Positions 1 to 10,482 of a stretch of DNA of 64,000 bases are shown piece after piece. The DNA comes from Chrysoperla carnea (Eukaryota > Arthropoda > Insecta > Neuroptera > Chrysopidae), in assembly GCF_905475395.1 (NCBI RefSeq), contig NC_058338.1, positions 91,125,435 through 91,189,434 on the forward strand, in the 5' to 3' direction. Every line of letters starts with the position of its first letter. Position 1 is the stretch's first letter. The notes beneath the pieces were generated by a model. It made no database searches and was not told the DNA's origin. It worked only from the letters and a program-made list of their open reading frames with translations. A program made the translations under genes and the position numbers.

Positions 1-51
1 AATATTATGTCTCAGAAATTCTTACTTAGAGGACTTTTACACATTTTTTAG

Positions 52-3000
52 GCACCAGTGGAGCCAGAACCATGGACTGGTATTTTTAACGCAACTGAAC
101 ATGGTAATAGAAGTGTGTCCATATCTTTGGCAACATATGACACAGTAGGAAGTGAAGATTGTTTATATTTAAATGTATACACTAGAGAGGTATGTATTGT
201 GGTCCTTTTAGTCCTTTGTATAGGGTACTTAATTTTAATATCCCTTGCAAAAATTTACTTCAACAAAACGTTTTCGGGAAAAATGTATCAGGCAAAAATT
301 GTCTTACTTGGAGGGGACATCTTACAAAGGCCTCGAATTAGACCTGAGATTTCAGTATTTTTCAATTCATGTTCGTAAACTATAAGAGATAGCGGAAAAT
401 GTATAAATTTTAAAAATTATAATATTTTCAACCGAAGTTGTTATTTTTTAAGAGGTTATATCCAGTTAGAATTGCCAATGAATCGATTTTTTGCATCAGC
501 GTTTTCAAAATCATTAAGCAAGATTTTTCCGAAACGGCTTGACCAATCGGTTTTGAATTTTTACACAATCTTCTTAGATATTTTACCCAAGTATTAATAG
601 TCGGAATAAGATTTCTGAAAATTATTTCAATATTTGAGACCACTTTAAAGTTGGAAATTTTTTGAAGAATTTTGAATTTTTTTTTTTTTTGGAAAGCTAC
701 TCTTTTGTTAAAAATCATAATTTTCACTATTTCTTTGATTAAGACCTGTATTCATTTATCGACTAAAGAACTATTTTGGATTTTTTCATTTTGTATAATC
801 CAAACCAGAGATATGGTACCCACCGCCAGACACCTTTTTTTGGAAGACCAGTAACATATCAAATTTTTGAAATCGGACAAAAGGAATTTAAAATTAAAGA
901 AATGTCCTATATGTAATACATTATTTATATATATGTTAAATAAATGGTTTTCCTAAAAAAAAAAAAAACGGTATTCGTAAGATGTCACGCTTTTAAGAAG
1001 AAAAATCTTTACTCGGGGGGAGTTAAAATGGGACACGCTATATATCTATCTGCAGATCTTGCCTGTATTAATTTTAACTATGCTATTTGAATAGTTACCA
1101 AATCCTGATACTAAATTAAAAGCTGTTATGTTTTGGATTCATGGAGGAGGATTTTGGAGTGGATCAGGTGACACAGATTTCCATTCACCAGATTTTTTAT
1201 TAACAGAAGATGTTGTATTAGTCACAATTAATTATCGCCTAGCTTTTGAGGGTAAATATATTTTTAAGTAACATTAAATTTCCTATTTTTTATATTTAAA
1301 GCAGTTTTGGCTTTTCTGATAACTCTAGCGATTTGTATAATAATTAAAAAAGAAAAAAGTTAAAAAAAGTAAAATCCATAATAAAATAAATAATTATGTA
1401 TAAATCTTATGGTCTAAGAGACGGCATAGGGTCGATCGTCACCCATCTGACAACCTGATGAGACATATTTTTTATGAAATTTTATTGATTTTTAAACATG
1501 ATTATCATAGTTTTTCTATCGAAAAGTGTTCATGGCTATTTTTAATTTAATTAATTTTTTCCATGAACGGTTTTTTCAGGCAAACCTATACCATTAGTTC
1601 CGTAATTAAATTTTTCCATTAGCTAACAGATTGGTGAAGTTACCTTATCAAGTATGAACAGGTAAGTCAATATAAGAAACTACACCGATCTGTTAGCCAA
1701 TCAAAATTGGTATCAGAAGAAAGATAATTTTATAACGAAAATAACGGGATAGGCTTGTCTGAAAATAACCGTTCATGGAAAAAATTAATTAATATTAGCA
1801 TAGGCATGTTATATGTCTCAACTGGTTATCAAATGAGTGAAGATCGACCTTATACCGTCTCTTGTACTATTAATTAATTTTTTTCATTGGTTGATAACTT
1901 TATTATTAAGAGTTTACACAAAACCTATGTCATTAATGTAATATATATTGCCTATAATTTTTTGATAAATAGAATTTTTTTTGGTTACAAAAAAACTTTT
2001 TTGCAATAAAAGATACCCTAAATAAAATAAATTAAAAAATTAAAAACCCGACTGCGTTAAATAAAATCTGAATAGAAAGAAACAAGTCCAGTAGTTTACA
2101 AAGGGACTTTAACAATCGGGACCCATTATTGGAAAGATTTGAGCCAATCTTAATTTAAATGGCCCCCGACTGTTAAAGTCGCTTTGTAAACTACTGAACT
2201 TGTTTCTTTCTATTCAGATTTTATTTAACGCAGTCAAATAAAAGTATTTTATTCCATTTGAATACAACTTTTTTTTTTTTGAAACGCATTAATTTGGAGT
2301 CAAATTGTAAGATAAGCCTGTTTATTTTAGGATTTCTAACAGTCAACGATCCAGAAAAAGCAAAAGTTTGCCAAAATATAGGAATTAGAGATATGATAAT
2401 GGCATTAAAATGGGTGAAAAAGAATATTGCTGCATTCAATGGTGATCCAAATAATGTGACAATTTTTGGTGAAAGTTATGGTTCTCTGGCTGCTCATGTC
2501 CTAATTTGCTCACCATTGGCTCGAGGACTTTTTCATAAAGCTATTTGCCAAAGTGGTAAATAATTGCAGTTTCCGATTTGAACATTTTAATTTCAACAAT
2601 CATTGATTACAACCTTTTTTAGGTACATCCTTAATAAGCTATGATGAAAGAGCTTACATAAGAAATATGCCTCAGTTCATTGCTGAATTATTGGGTGAGA
2701 AATTTGATAACGAAGAAGAAGCTGTGGAATATATTAAAAGTGTACCTGCAGAAACAATAATTAAAACTGGGAATGTTTTAAGTCAATATTGCGTAAGTTT
2801 TAAACCAGAAGCATTTAGGAAACATGGACTAAGCCTACGTTAATAATGTACGAGCGCCAGGGCAATTTTGGATAAAAAGCTTGATTTTTTTTTTGTATGA
2901 ATTTAAAGTCTAAATCAATTCTGAATATTTTAAAGGGGCTTCTTCGACAATTGAGGGGGTTAGCGATCAAAACGAACCCTCTTAGGTCGAAGTATGACTA

Positions 3001-6000
3001 AATATCTACAAAATATCAAAAAATCAAATTTTTTTATGAACTTGCCTGGCAATTATTGCAAAATTAACATTTGGGGCATTTTTTTTTTAATTAATTACAA
3101 AAATTATAAAAATATACCCTAGCCTACCAGGCGATTAATGCGATTAATAAAATTTATTCTGTTTATTTCAGATTGGTAAATATGAAAGACTATTTGGCCC
3201 AGTGATTGAAAAGTCAAATGAATTTCATGACGCTGTTTTACCTGATGATCCTGAAATTTTACTTAAACGAGGCGATTTTAATAAAGTTCCACTATTAATT
3301 GGAACAAATTCTCACGATGGAATGTTATACACTACAAAACTATACTTACATAGGCTCATTCCACCGAATATTTTAGATTCACAGTCTCTTGTACCTAGAT
3401 TTCTTGAATTGAAACATGATACGCATGAATCGATTAAAGTGGGTAATCGAATATTAAAATTTTATTATGGTTTAGAAACGCCATCAATGCGAAATGTAGA
3501 AAAATATAATAAGGTATAATTTTATTTTTAACGACTTTACGCTCTTCATTTACAAGAAAATGTATGAGAAACTTCAAAAAATTCAATTACCAAGCCAAAG
3601 TTATTATTATTAAAGTAGTCCGGCTGTTGGAACAAGTACGGTGAAATGTTCTTTTTTTTTGCGGTAAATGATAGTTCAAAGTCCCTTGATCACAATAAAC
3701 ACAGCTTTGAAGCCTCTTGCGGAGCTAAATTTTAATTATTTTATTTTAAAATTGTGTTTTTAACACAGTACCTAATGGAAGAACTCACAAAAATGTTAAT
3801 TGTACAAAAATTAATCGGTGAATGAGCTTCAAAAAAGTTTTCATCATGATGAAAATTCCTTACGATCATCTTATTATATTTACGTCATACAAATTGCCTA
3901 GTTGACACTAAGCAGCTGGACAACCTTAATTATTCTCTCACAATATTAGAGACACAAAAGTATTTTAATTTACTCTTTATCTAGGCAACAGTAACAACAT
4001 ATAGATATGTGCACATTGCATAAAAAATTTATTTTATGTCTTGAATGAAGTTAGATTGGAAAAATCGTTAAAAATGTTTCTTTCAATTATAAATGTTTTT
4101 TTTTAATTATTGTTTTATGTTTCAGTTTAAAAACAAATATTTAATTTTATGTTTTAGTACCATACCGATATTAATTTTAATTATCAAACGAAAAAAGCAG
4201 TAAAATATCATTTAAAACATAAAGCTGGTCCTGTTTATTTGTACAAATTTTCTTTCGATTCCCGTTGCAATTTGTACAAAAAAATTTTTGGTAAGTTTCT
4301 ATTACTATGAATAATTATAGAGCTTGAATAATACTTATTAAACAAATTATATAAAAACTTATATAGTAAAAAATACCCGACTGCGTTTAATAAAAACTGA
4401 AAAGAAATAAACATGTCTAGCAGTTTAATGGACCGCGACTGTTAAGTCGCTAGAGACCAAAGCATGGTGTTCAAATTCGTGACCAAAGAAAAGCGCTCTA
4501 GAGGTCAAACGACAAAAAGATTTTATTTATTTAATAGCTAATTCAAGGATTCTCCACTTAACATGGCTCGTCGAATTTCAATATTTTCTTTTTCACAACA
4601 TGGCGTCTGGTGGTCCCCTTATTAAATTTTCATTACTGCCATATCTTCAGTGACACTCGCAAGATTAATATAAATCGATTAACGTTCCACGCTTGTGGTC
4701 ATCTACTGTGCTTAAAAGGGACACACATACATACATGGGCTGATAACATATTAGCACAATTTTAATGAATATTAGTTTTCGAAATTAATCCTAAGAAAAT
4801 TACCCTGTTGAAATAATAAAACATCTCTTTAAAAACCCCCCAATATAAGATTTGTATGTTAAAATATCCAACTTTAACAGCTTTAATCTATAAATTTAAC
4901 ACCGTAAAAAGAATTAAAAAATTTAGCTGCTTCTAAAAATATTATTAGGAATATCCTTAAGTTTTTGAAAACATGAAATATTTCGAAAGAGATAAAGGCC
5001 CTAAAAACGCGAAAAAATCATGACATTTCAGTAAAAAAAAAGAAGGATGCTATATAGACAGTTGATATCCTCGAAAGGAACAGCTTTGACCTAGCTCAAC
5101 CTGCAAATTTTCAACCCTCTAACTCTATTTGAAGGGGCTATGGAAGTGTACAAGGGCCTAATATCCACGAAAAAACATGTAATCACACAATGTCATAAAG
5201 ACGTCAAAAAAAAAACGGTTTCTTTCCTAGAGATATCCTTCAAAATACTGAAATCAACCCTAGTATTTATTACGTTGATTTGTTTTAAAGTCGCATGAAA
5301 TTGGTCCTTCACAACCTTTTTATGAAGGGTAGCTGGCGGCAAATAAAAGCGGGATCCTGCAGAAAAAAATGCGAGGACCCTGGTGGAAAAAATATTTGAA
5401 GAAAAGAAAAATTTTAATAAGTCTTAGAAACTTTGAAAAAGCCTCATGAACTCTGAAAAAGTCTTAGGAATTCTGAATAACTTTGTTGAGAATGAGAAAC
5501 TGTCTAATTCAGAGTTGGATAACTCGAGTTATCCAACTCTGAATCCAAGTTATCCAAGATCTAGACTTATTAAGTCTGAATTAGACACGTACTCCATAAA
5601 AGTTGCGATATTCAGAGTTATTCAGAGTTCCTAAGACTTTTTCAGAGTTTTAAGGCTTATTCTTTCTTCAAATATATTTCCACCCGGGGAGTTATAAAAT
5701 GAAAATTTACCCACTTAAAAACAATATTTGCTTAATTTTAGATGTGAATTCACCTGGTGCAGGTCATGGAGACGAACTAACTTATTTATTTAGTACAAAA
5801 TATCACGAAAAATTACGATTTGGAATAAATGAAAGAAATACAATGTTACGTCTTGTTACATATTGGACAAATTTTGCTAAATATGGTAATCCAAATCCTA
5901 TTGAACCAGATCCATTATTTAAAACAGAATGGAAACCAGTACAAGAAAATGTATATAATCATCAAAACATTGGGAAAACAATTCGACATTATAATGAACA

Positions 6001-6064
6001 ACCTGATGATAAAACTATGCAATTTTGGGATCAATTATTTAAAGAATACGGCCATGAATTTTAG
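52..6064 (+). CDS. Carboxylesterase (insect CCE family), 5'-truncated by window edge
   Basis: Exons at 52-189, 1095-1251, 2331-2555, 2623-2792, 3172-3513, 4158-4290 and 5742-6064 join in frame with GT/AG borders to 495 residues plus a TAA stop. An alpha/beta-hydrolase that cleaves carboxylic esters. Seen: [10 protein letters not shown] near residue 35; oxyanion-hole HGGG at residues 62-65; NYRL; nucleophile motif GESYG with Ser147 (codon 2474-2476); acid position in NSHDG (Asp279); catalytic His397 in GAGHGDEL. The family is usually about 540-560 residues, so only the N-terminal 40-60 residues, including any signal peptide, should lie left of base 1. The acid is Asp where most relatives have Glu; this conserves charge. 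No frameshift or stop was seen, so the gene looks functional. Clade (detoxification, juvenile hormone or pheromone esterase) cannot be set from this. Introns 2 to 6 carry MITEs, listed separately. Confidence 0.93.
1411..1870. repeat. Palindromic MITE in esterase intron 2
   Basis: The outer left part (GTCTAAGAGACGGCATAGGG at about 1413) pairs with the outer right part (about 1846-1865), where the complementary GACGGTATAAGGTCGATC can be read on the minus strand. Inner parts also pair: the stretch with CCATGAACGG at 1560 matches CCGTTCATGG at 1769, and TAGCTAACAG at 1620 matches CTGTTAGCCA at 1690. The whole is an imperfect inverted repeat of about 460 bp with no coding capacity. Part of the outer sequence recurs near 42400. 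Confidence 0.7.
2046..2240. repeat. Foldback MITE in esterase intron 2
   Basis: Two arms of about 60 bp are inverted copies: ACTGCGTTAAATAAAATCTG near 2050 and CAGATTTTATTTAACGCAGT at about 2215-2234, the latter abutting exon 3 by some 95 bp. The arms also share the run of GAAAGAAACAAG and the TAGTTTACAAAG stretch. A partial copy is at 4378-4465 in intron 6 and another half copy is at about 42270-42330, so this is a family, not a chance hairpin. Confidence 0.8.
2840..3130 (+). repeat. TTAA-type repeat copy in esterase intron 4
   Basis: Starts TTAATAATGTACGAGCGCCA and carries CTAAATCAATTCTGAA, matching the left part of the elements at 45069 and 62558. Its distal half (GGTCGAAGTATGACTAAATATC and the CTTGCCTGGCAA area) instead matches, inverted, the repeat at about 23030-23170, so it is a mosaic of two families or a longer element that the other copies have lost. 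Confidence 0.6.
3610..3929. mobile_element. TTAA-flanked MITE, copy 1 (esterase intron 5)
   Basis: Begins TTAAAGTAGTCCGGCTGTTG and ends AGCTGGACAACCTTAA. Internal landmarks GCGGTAAATGATAG, AGTCCCTTGATCAC and AATGTTAATTGTACAAAAAT are shared with the copies at 51180-51649, 55205-55672 (inverted) and 58504-58769. All four copies have TTAA at both ends. The element has no coding capacity. Confidence 0.8.
4378..4465 (+). repeat. Partial copy of the 2046 foldback MITE (intron 6)
   Basis: CCCGACTGCGTTTAATAAAA and the following AAACATGTCTAGCAGTTTA correspond to the left arm of the element at 2046, followed by ACTGTTAAGTCGCTAGAG, which matches its internal right part. The centre is missing. The remaining intron 6 sequence (4466-5370) shows nothing I recognise. 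Confidence 0.6.
5374..5692. mobile_element. CCCTGGTGGAAAA MITE, copy 1 (esterase intron 6)
   Basis: Starts CCCTGGTGGAAAAAATATTT and ends in its inverted counterpart (AAATATATTTCCACCCGGGG). Both arms contain the short words AGTCTTAG and AACTCTGAATAAC in opposite orientation, and the centre is a local palindrome around ACTCGAGTTATCC. Related copies: 27413-27617, 33082-33340 and 37424-37530. It ends about 50 bp before the last exon of the esterase. Confidence 0.82.
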
Positions 6065-6125
6065 AAACAATTATTTAAAAAAAATTAAAGCATATTTCGT
6101 TTATCTTTATTAAAATTTTATCATT

Positions 6126-6131
6126 AATAAA
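6126..6131 (+). terminator. Poly(A) signal of the carboxylesterase
   Basis: AATAAA lies 62 bases after the TAA stop at 6062-6064 and is the first canonical signal downstream. No other coding sequence follows on this strand for several kilobases. Confidence 0.6.
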
Positions 6132-6359
6132 TTATTTATTTAATTAAACAAATTGTAATCATTTTTCTTAACTATTTCCATGTCCACAAGGTGAGAGACT
6201 ATATCAGTAAATTATATATAGTTTTTTACCGATATATTCTCTGACAGGGTAGTCAAAGTTATAATAACAGGATTTCATCAAACAGGGTAAGGGGGAGGGG
6301 GTCAAACAATTCCTCCCCATTGAGAATCTCTCCATATCAATTTAAAATACCAATTTAAA

Positions 6360-6620
6360 TCTAAAATGGCTAATAACTCGTTCTTAGTTAACCAATCAAA
6401 AATTACCTTAAACAAAAGTTGTAGAGTTTGATGGGGGAAAAGTTAATAGAGTTTTGAGATTGGACCTAGTTCTTCGGATTGCTTTAATACCCAATTTAGA
6501 TTCTAAACGGTAAGAAATACAATAACACTTTAAATTTGAAAGTTGATCCTCATAAAAAACTAACAATTTTTGTTCAAAACTTTTTTTTCGAAAAACGTTA
6601 GCTTTCGAAAGAAAATACGC
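6360..6620 (+). repeat. Dispersed repeat, copy 1
   Basis: Shares a long collinear stretch with 52560-52810, including AGAGTTTGATGG, TTAGATTCTAAACGGTAAGA, TCCTCATAAAAAACTAACA and TCGAAAAACGTTAGCTTTCG. A related inverted part is at 55060-55190. No reading frame. The flanking DNA from 6132 to 6360 and from 6620 to 6777 has nothing I recognise. Confidence 0.6.
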
Positions 6621-6777
6621 TTAAAATTTATCGATGATTGTTGGTCATTAACACAGGCTAATGTCCTCTATTACCCTTGATAAATTTTGGCTAAAAAAAT
6701 TTTACGTAGTTACCTTACGTGAAACTTTGCACGTCCCTTGATGTCTTACTTAACCAGGTTCTACTGTAGTACATAAC

Positions 6778-7292
6778 AGGTTGGCTGATAAGTCCCCGGT
6801 CTGACACATAGATGGCGTCGCTAGTATTAAATGCATATTATTTTTATATAGTACCAACCTTCAAATGATTCGTGTCAAAATTTGACGTCTGTAAGTCAAT
6901 TAGTTTGTGAGATAGAGCGTCTTTTGTGAAGCAACTTTTGTTATTGTGAAAAAAATGGAAAAAATGGAATTTCGTGTTTTGATAAAATACTGTTTTCTGA
7001 AGGGAAAAAATACAGAGTCCGGAAACTCATTATCAAGCCAAGTTTTTGCTTCCACTGTATTTTTTCCCTTCAGAAAACAGTATTTTATCAAAACACGAAA
7101 TTCCTTTTTTTCCATTTTTTTCACAATAACAAAAGTTGCTTCACAAAAGACGCTCTATCTCACAAACTAATTGACTTACAGACGTCAAATTTTGACACGA
7201 ATCATTTGAAGGTTGGTACTATATAAAAATAATATGCATTTAATACTAGCGACGCCATTTATGTGTCAGACCGGGGACTTATCAGCCAACCT
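6778..7292. mobile_element. Foldback mariner remnant: two inverted copies of a mariner 5' end
   Basis: Two arms of about 235 bp face each other around a short centre near 7020-7050 and differ by only a few bases. Each arm begins AGGTTGGCTGATAAGTCCCC, a terminus of the mariner family, and each contains an ATG followed by codons for the N-terminus of a mariner transposase: the plus arm reads EFRVLIKYCFLKGKN from about 6967, the minus arm reads the same and continues as TVEAKTWLDNEFPDS through the centre. No arm reaches the catalytic DDD region, so it is non-autonomous. The near-identity of the arms implies a young structure or recent conversion. Confidence 0.9.
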
Positions 7293-7388
7293 ATTACAGT
7301 TTATACATTTACATGCATCATATACACATACATTTACACTCCACTACACGAGCGCCATTATAGCCTCTTTATTTAATGCTATTTTGTA

Positions 7389-8523
7389 GTTCCGTATACT
7401 TAGCAGATAAAATTGTTATTTTTCACTCAAATTATTTTCATTCATTTGGGAATCATTTGGGAATATAATTTTAGAATTTGGGAATTATTAGTTTTCCTGT
7501 AATTAATGATTATTTTTTCAGCGTACAGTTAGCAGGTAGGAAATTAAATCCAATTAATATTATGTAATTTGAAATGAAATCATTTGGGAATTACGATAAA
7601 AGCGGTTTCAGAGTTTGGGAATGTATCTTATATATTTAAACGAGCAATTCTTGTATATATATATATATATATATATATCAACGATCTTGGAAATGGCTCC
7701 AACGATTTTCATGAAAATGAGTATGTAGGGGTTTTTTGGAGCGATAAGTCGATCTAACAAGGTTTCATTTAAAAAAAACGTCGTTTTATTCGTTTTTTCA
7801 TGAAAATCTGAAACATACATCGCAAAATATGACTCTTCCTGACATCTATTGGTGTATATCGTAGTTAATGAAATACAATGCAAATTATAACTCTTCCTGA
7901 CATCTATTGGTGTATATCGTAGTTAATGAAATAAAATACATTACCGGGACATTCAAATTGGTATTTGTGTGGAGACATTTAAAACGGTCTTCTATTAGTG
8001 ATAAAATTTGTGTCTTTTTAAGAAAACCGAGCAAAGCTCGGTCATCCAGATATTAATTAATTAATAAGAGTAAGACCTATTTTTTAGTTTATTTATAGGT
8101 TATGTTATTTAACCGTACACCTGAACCATTAATTGTTATGTGGCAGTATGGCGCCAATATTTAAATACTACTGAATAATTTATTTTTTAATTTATGTAAA
8201 TGTTAAGTTTTATTTTGCATAAAAACTGTTCTTATTCAATTGGGAATCGTTTGGGAAGATTTAAGAATATAATTTTATTATTTAGGACTGATAAGTTTTC
8301 ATTTAATTAATTATAGTTTTTCAAAGCGCCAAAAATTAAATTTTCACCATTTTTAAGTTATTTGATAATAATTTACCCGGAGACTAATCTAATTTATTTG
8401 GGAATTACATTTATGCATGGTTTCATCATTTGAGACAGTATAATTAATTAATTATTTACATTTATTTTTTAGTTGGTTTTTTATGGTTATATGAATGGCG
8501 GCAATATTCAAATGTTACTTCAT
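7389..8523. mobile_element. GTTCCG-TIR MITE, copy 1 (interrupted, lacking the right end)
   Basis: Starts GTTCCGTATACTTAGCAGAT and follows the copy at 11788-13100 almost collinearly up to GTTACTTCAT at 8523, where similarity ends, so the right terminal repeat is lost. A Helentron-like element is inserted at about 7626. Many copies of the word TTGGGAAT or GGGAAT occur within it. It is non-coding. Confidence 0.8.
7626..8054 (+). mobile_element. Helentron/HINE-like non-autonomous element
   Basis: Comparison with the uninterrupted sister sequence at 12030-12050 (GGGAATGTATAATTAATTAA) defines an insertion of about 428 bp with no clear target duplication. The 5' end carries TTTAAACGAGCAATTCTTG followed by a (TA)n microsatellite and the phrase ATGGCTCCAACGATTTTCAT; the 3' end has the hairpin ACCGAGCAAAGCTCGGT followed by CATCCAGATAT. 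I recognise this layout from widespread insect Helentron-related elements; the class name is from memory of the family, the insertion itself is seen. An internal unit with CTTCCTGACATCTATTGGTG is tandemly duplicated (about 7830 and 7890). Confidence 0.75.
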
Positions 8524-8561
8524 GCATTGTACTTACTTTAAATTATCTCTGTTATCTTTAT

Positions 8562-8755
8562 TAGGAGATCATTTGTAAAAGCTAACATGTTTGCCTGATA
8601 AACTTATTATTTAAATTTTCTAAGCGGTACATTTTTAAACTGTGAATATATTTTTCGTCAACCCTAGACATAATAAGCTTGAAAATGAGGTGTGAATCAT
8701 GGAATTTGATAAAGGAATAAGAAAGATAAGTATAGGACAGAAAAAAACTTGCTAG
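8562..8755 (+). repeat. Dispersed repeat with AACATGTTTGCCT, copy 1
   Basis: CTAACATGTTTGCCTGATAA, ATAAGCTTGAAAATGAGG and TTTGATAAAGGAATAAGAAA are shared with 9588-9810 and, inverted, with 52050-52270. The unit is a non-coding repeat of roughly 200 bp. Confidence 0.7.
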
Positions 8756-8996
8756 AGTTATAATAAATAAGATTAAAAAAAGAAGTTTTATTTCCGTCAA
8801 AATAATTAAGTACATCAAATTTATTGGTTACCGACTTACACAATCATAGACGATATTTTACAGAGTGGTTTAAATAAATGTGCCATATTTAATCCAATCG
8901 TTTAAATATTTACTCATTCCACATCGTATACATAACACGATTCTCAGAATATGAGCCATCATTATAAAAAATCCCATAAAATTTATAAAATTTTAT

Positions 8997-9137
8997 TTAA
9001 TTATCAACATATTTTGTACAGGGTGGTAAAATTATAGTATCAGAAATATTGTATGCTGGTGGTATTACATTTTCATCGCCATCTTGAGCATTAAACTGTA
9101 TCAATACCAATTCATAGGTTATAATTGTTCCAGCTAC
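8997..9137 (-). CDS. Gustatory-receptor-like terminal exon (orphan)
   Basis: Read on the minus strand, a good acceptor (TTATTTTTCAG) at 9138-9148 opens a 46-codon frame: VAGTIITYELVLIQFNAQDG, then a hydrophilic tail ending KYVDN and TAA. The TYELVLIQF segment fits the TYxxxxxQF signature in transmembrane helix 7 of insect gustatory receptors, and a phase-0 intron just before it is typical of that family; the TYEL form is most like sugar receptors. I found no matching upstream exon between here and the zinc-finger gene at 10483; a donor-like site at 9414 follows sequence that recurs in a repeat at 52416, so I do not count it. It may be the end of a gene with distant exons, or a stranded fragment. 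Family assignment is inferred from a short motif. Confidence 0.6.
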   Translation of the reverse strand, partial: VAGTIITYELVLIQFNAQDGDENVIPPAYNISDTIILPPCTKYVDN

Positions 9138-9419
9138 CTGAAAAATAACATAGTTTAATTAATGTATTTCCCATTTTTAACATATCGTGACAAATTGTTG
9201 GATAACAAATTTACCAACTTCATACTTTCATAAAATAATTCCTATTTATTGAAATATATAGGCAATATTATTACATAGATGATGAAATTATAATGTAGAA
9301 CCATATGTTTTTATTGCAGGAATTGTTCAATGGGTTATTAAAGAAAAAAAACCACGGAGTGCTATTAAATGAGTGGTAAATCGCGATAATAATCGATAAT
9401 TTTCCATACTTACCTCTTT

Positions 9420-9810
9420 CGTACAACTTATAAATAATTTATAGCAGCTCGATCCGAGAGGAATTCCGCTCCCGTAGTTAAAAATAACAAACAATAAATA
9501 TGGTAGAAAAGTGGAGAAAAAAGTTAAAAGTTTTTAAATTAATATTAGGAGAACATGTATTTAAAATTTTAAAATAGTAATTATATGTCTGGCGTATTAG
9601 GAGAGCATCTATAACAACTAACATGTTTGCCTAATAAACTTATTATTTAAATTTATGGATATTTTTTCGTTCAAATTATTTGTCTGTTTTTTTCCTAAGC
9701 AGTACATTTTAAGATTGTGAGTATATTTTCACCAATCCTAAACCAAATAAGCTTGAAAATAAAGGGAAAATCATGAAATTTGATAAAGGAATAAGAAAGA
9801 AAAGGGTAGG
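9420..9810 (+). repeat. Dispersed repeat with AACATGTTTGCCT, copy 2 (longer)
   Basis: Contains a 9462-9510 part (GGAATTCCGCTCCCGTAGTT, ACAAACAATAAAT) and the 9588-9810 part shared with 8562. Both parts occur in reverse order and orientation at 52050-52450, so this longer version is the unit and the copy at 8562 is truncated. From 9811 to 10482 I recognise nothing. Confidence 0.65.
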
Positions 9811-10482
9811 ACAGACGGAAAGAAGAGAAGGATAGGTAAAAGACAATTAAAAATCAGAAAAAATCAATTCAATTTATTTAAATACTGTTATTTGTAAACA
9901 GTATGACGTTAAACTGAGCACATTCTCATCACCTTCGATTTGATTTTTCGACATTTAATCACATGACTTGCTTTCAAAAGTCTTTCATATTCAGTAAAAT
10001 TACGATTACTCGGTTTTGTTAACCCCCAACAACAAATTTCATTAATATTAATCATTCTCTTCTTGAAAAATTGCATAAAGAATATGTATTGCTACGTTAT
10101 TATTAAAATTTGTCACTTTATGTCAGCCATGTTTTTTTAGCCCCGCCCATATGTCAGATCAAAATAATTGTACCATGATATAAACAGTATCAGTAGTACC
10201 AACTTGACATTCGTATTAATTTCATATTACAGTGTGTGCAAGATTTTTTATCATAAAAAGAACTTCAAGAAAATCAAATAAATATAAATCAATTTTATTA
10301 TCACGCAATATTTATTCACTTTTTCATAATATTCAACGGTTTTTATGACAATAAATGCTTGTATGACAATTATTATTAAAATTTGATTCGATGGAATTTT
10401 TGTTCTTAAACCTCCATACATTTGAATCATTGGATACTTACTCACGTTACTCCTTTAAATAAATTTTATAGGTATTTTTATT

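Noticed and set aside
6900-7170. Two overlapping 74-codon frames on opposite strands as separate genes
   Set aside because: They are the two arms of one palindromic mariner remnant; each gives only a transposase N-terminus followed by antisense of the other arm.
9414-9480. Donor-like site CGAAAGAG/GTAAGT as the exon before the gustatory-receptor exon
   Set aside because: The upstream sequence recurs in a dispersed repeat near 52416, and its translation does not look like a receptor helix.
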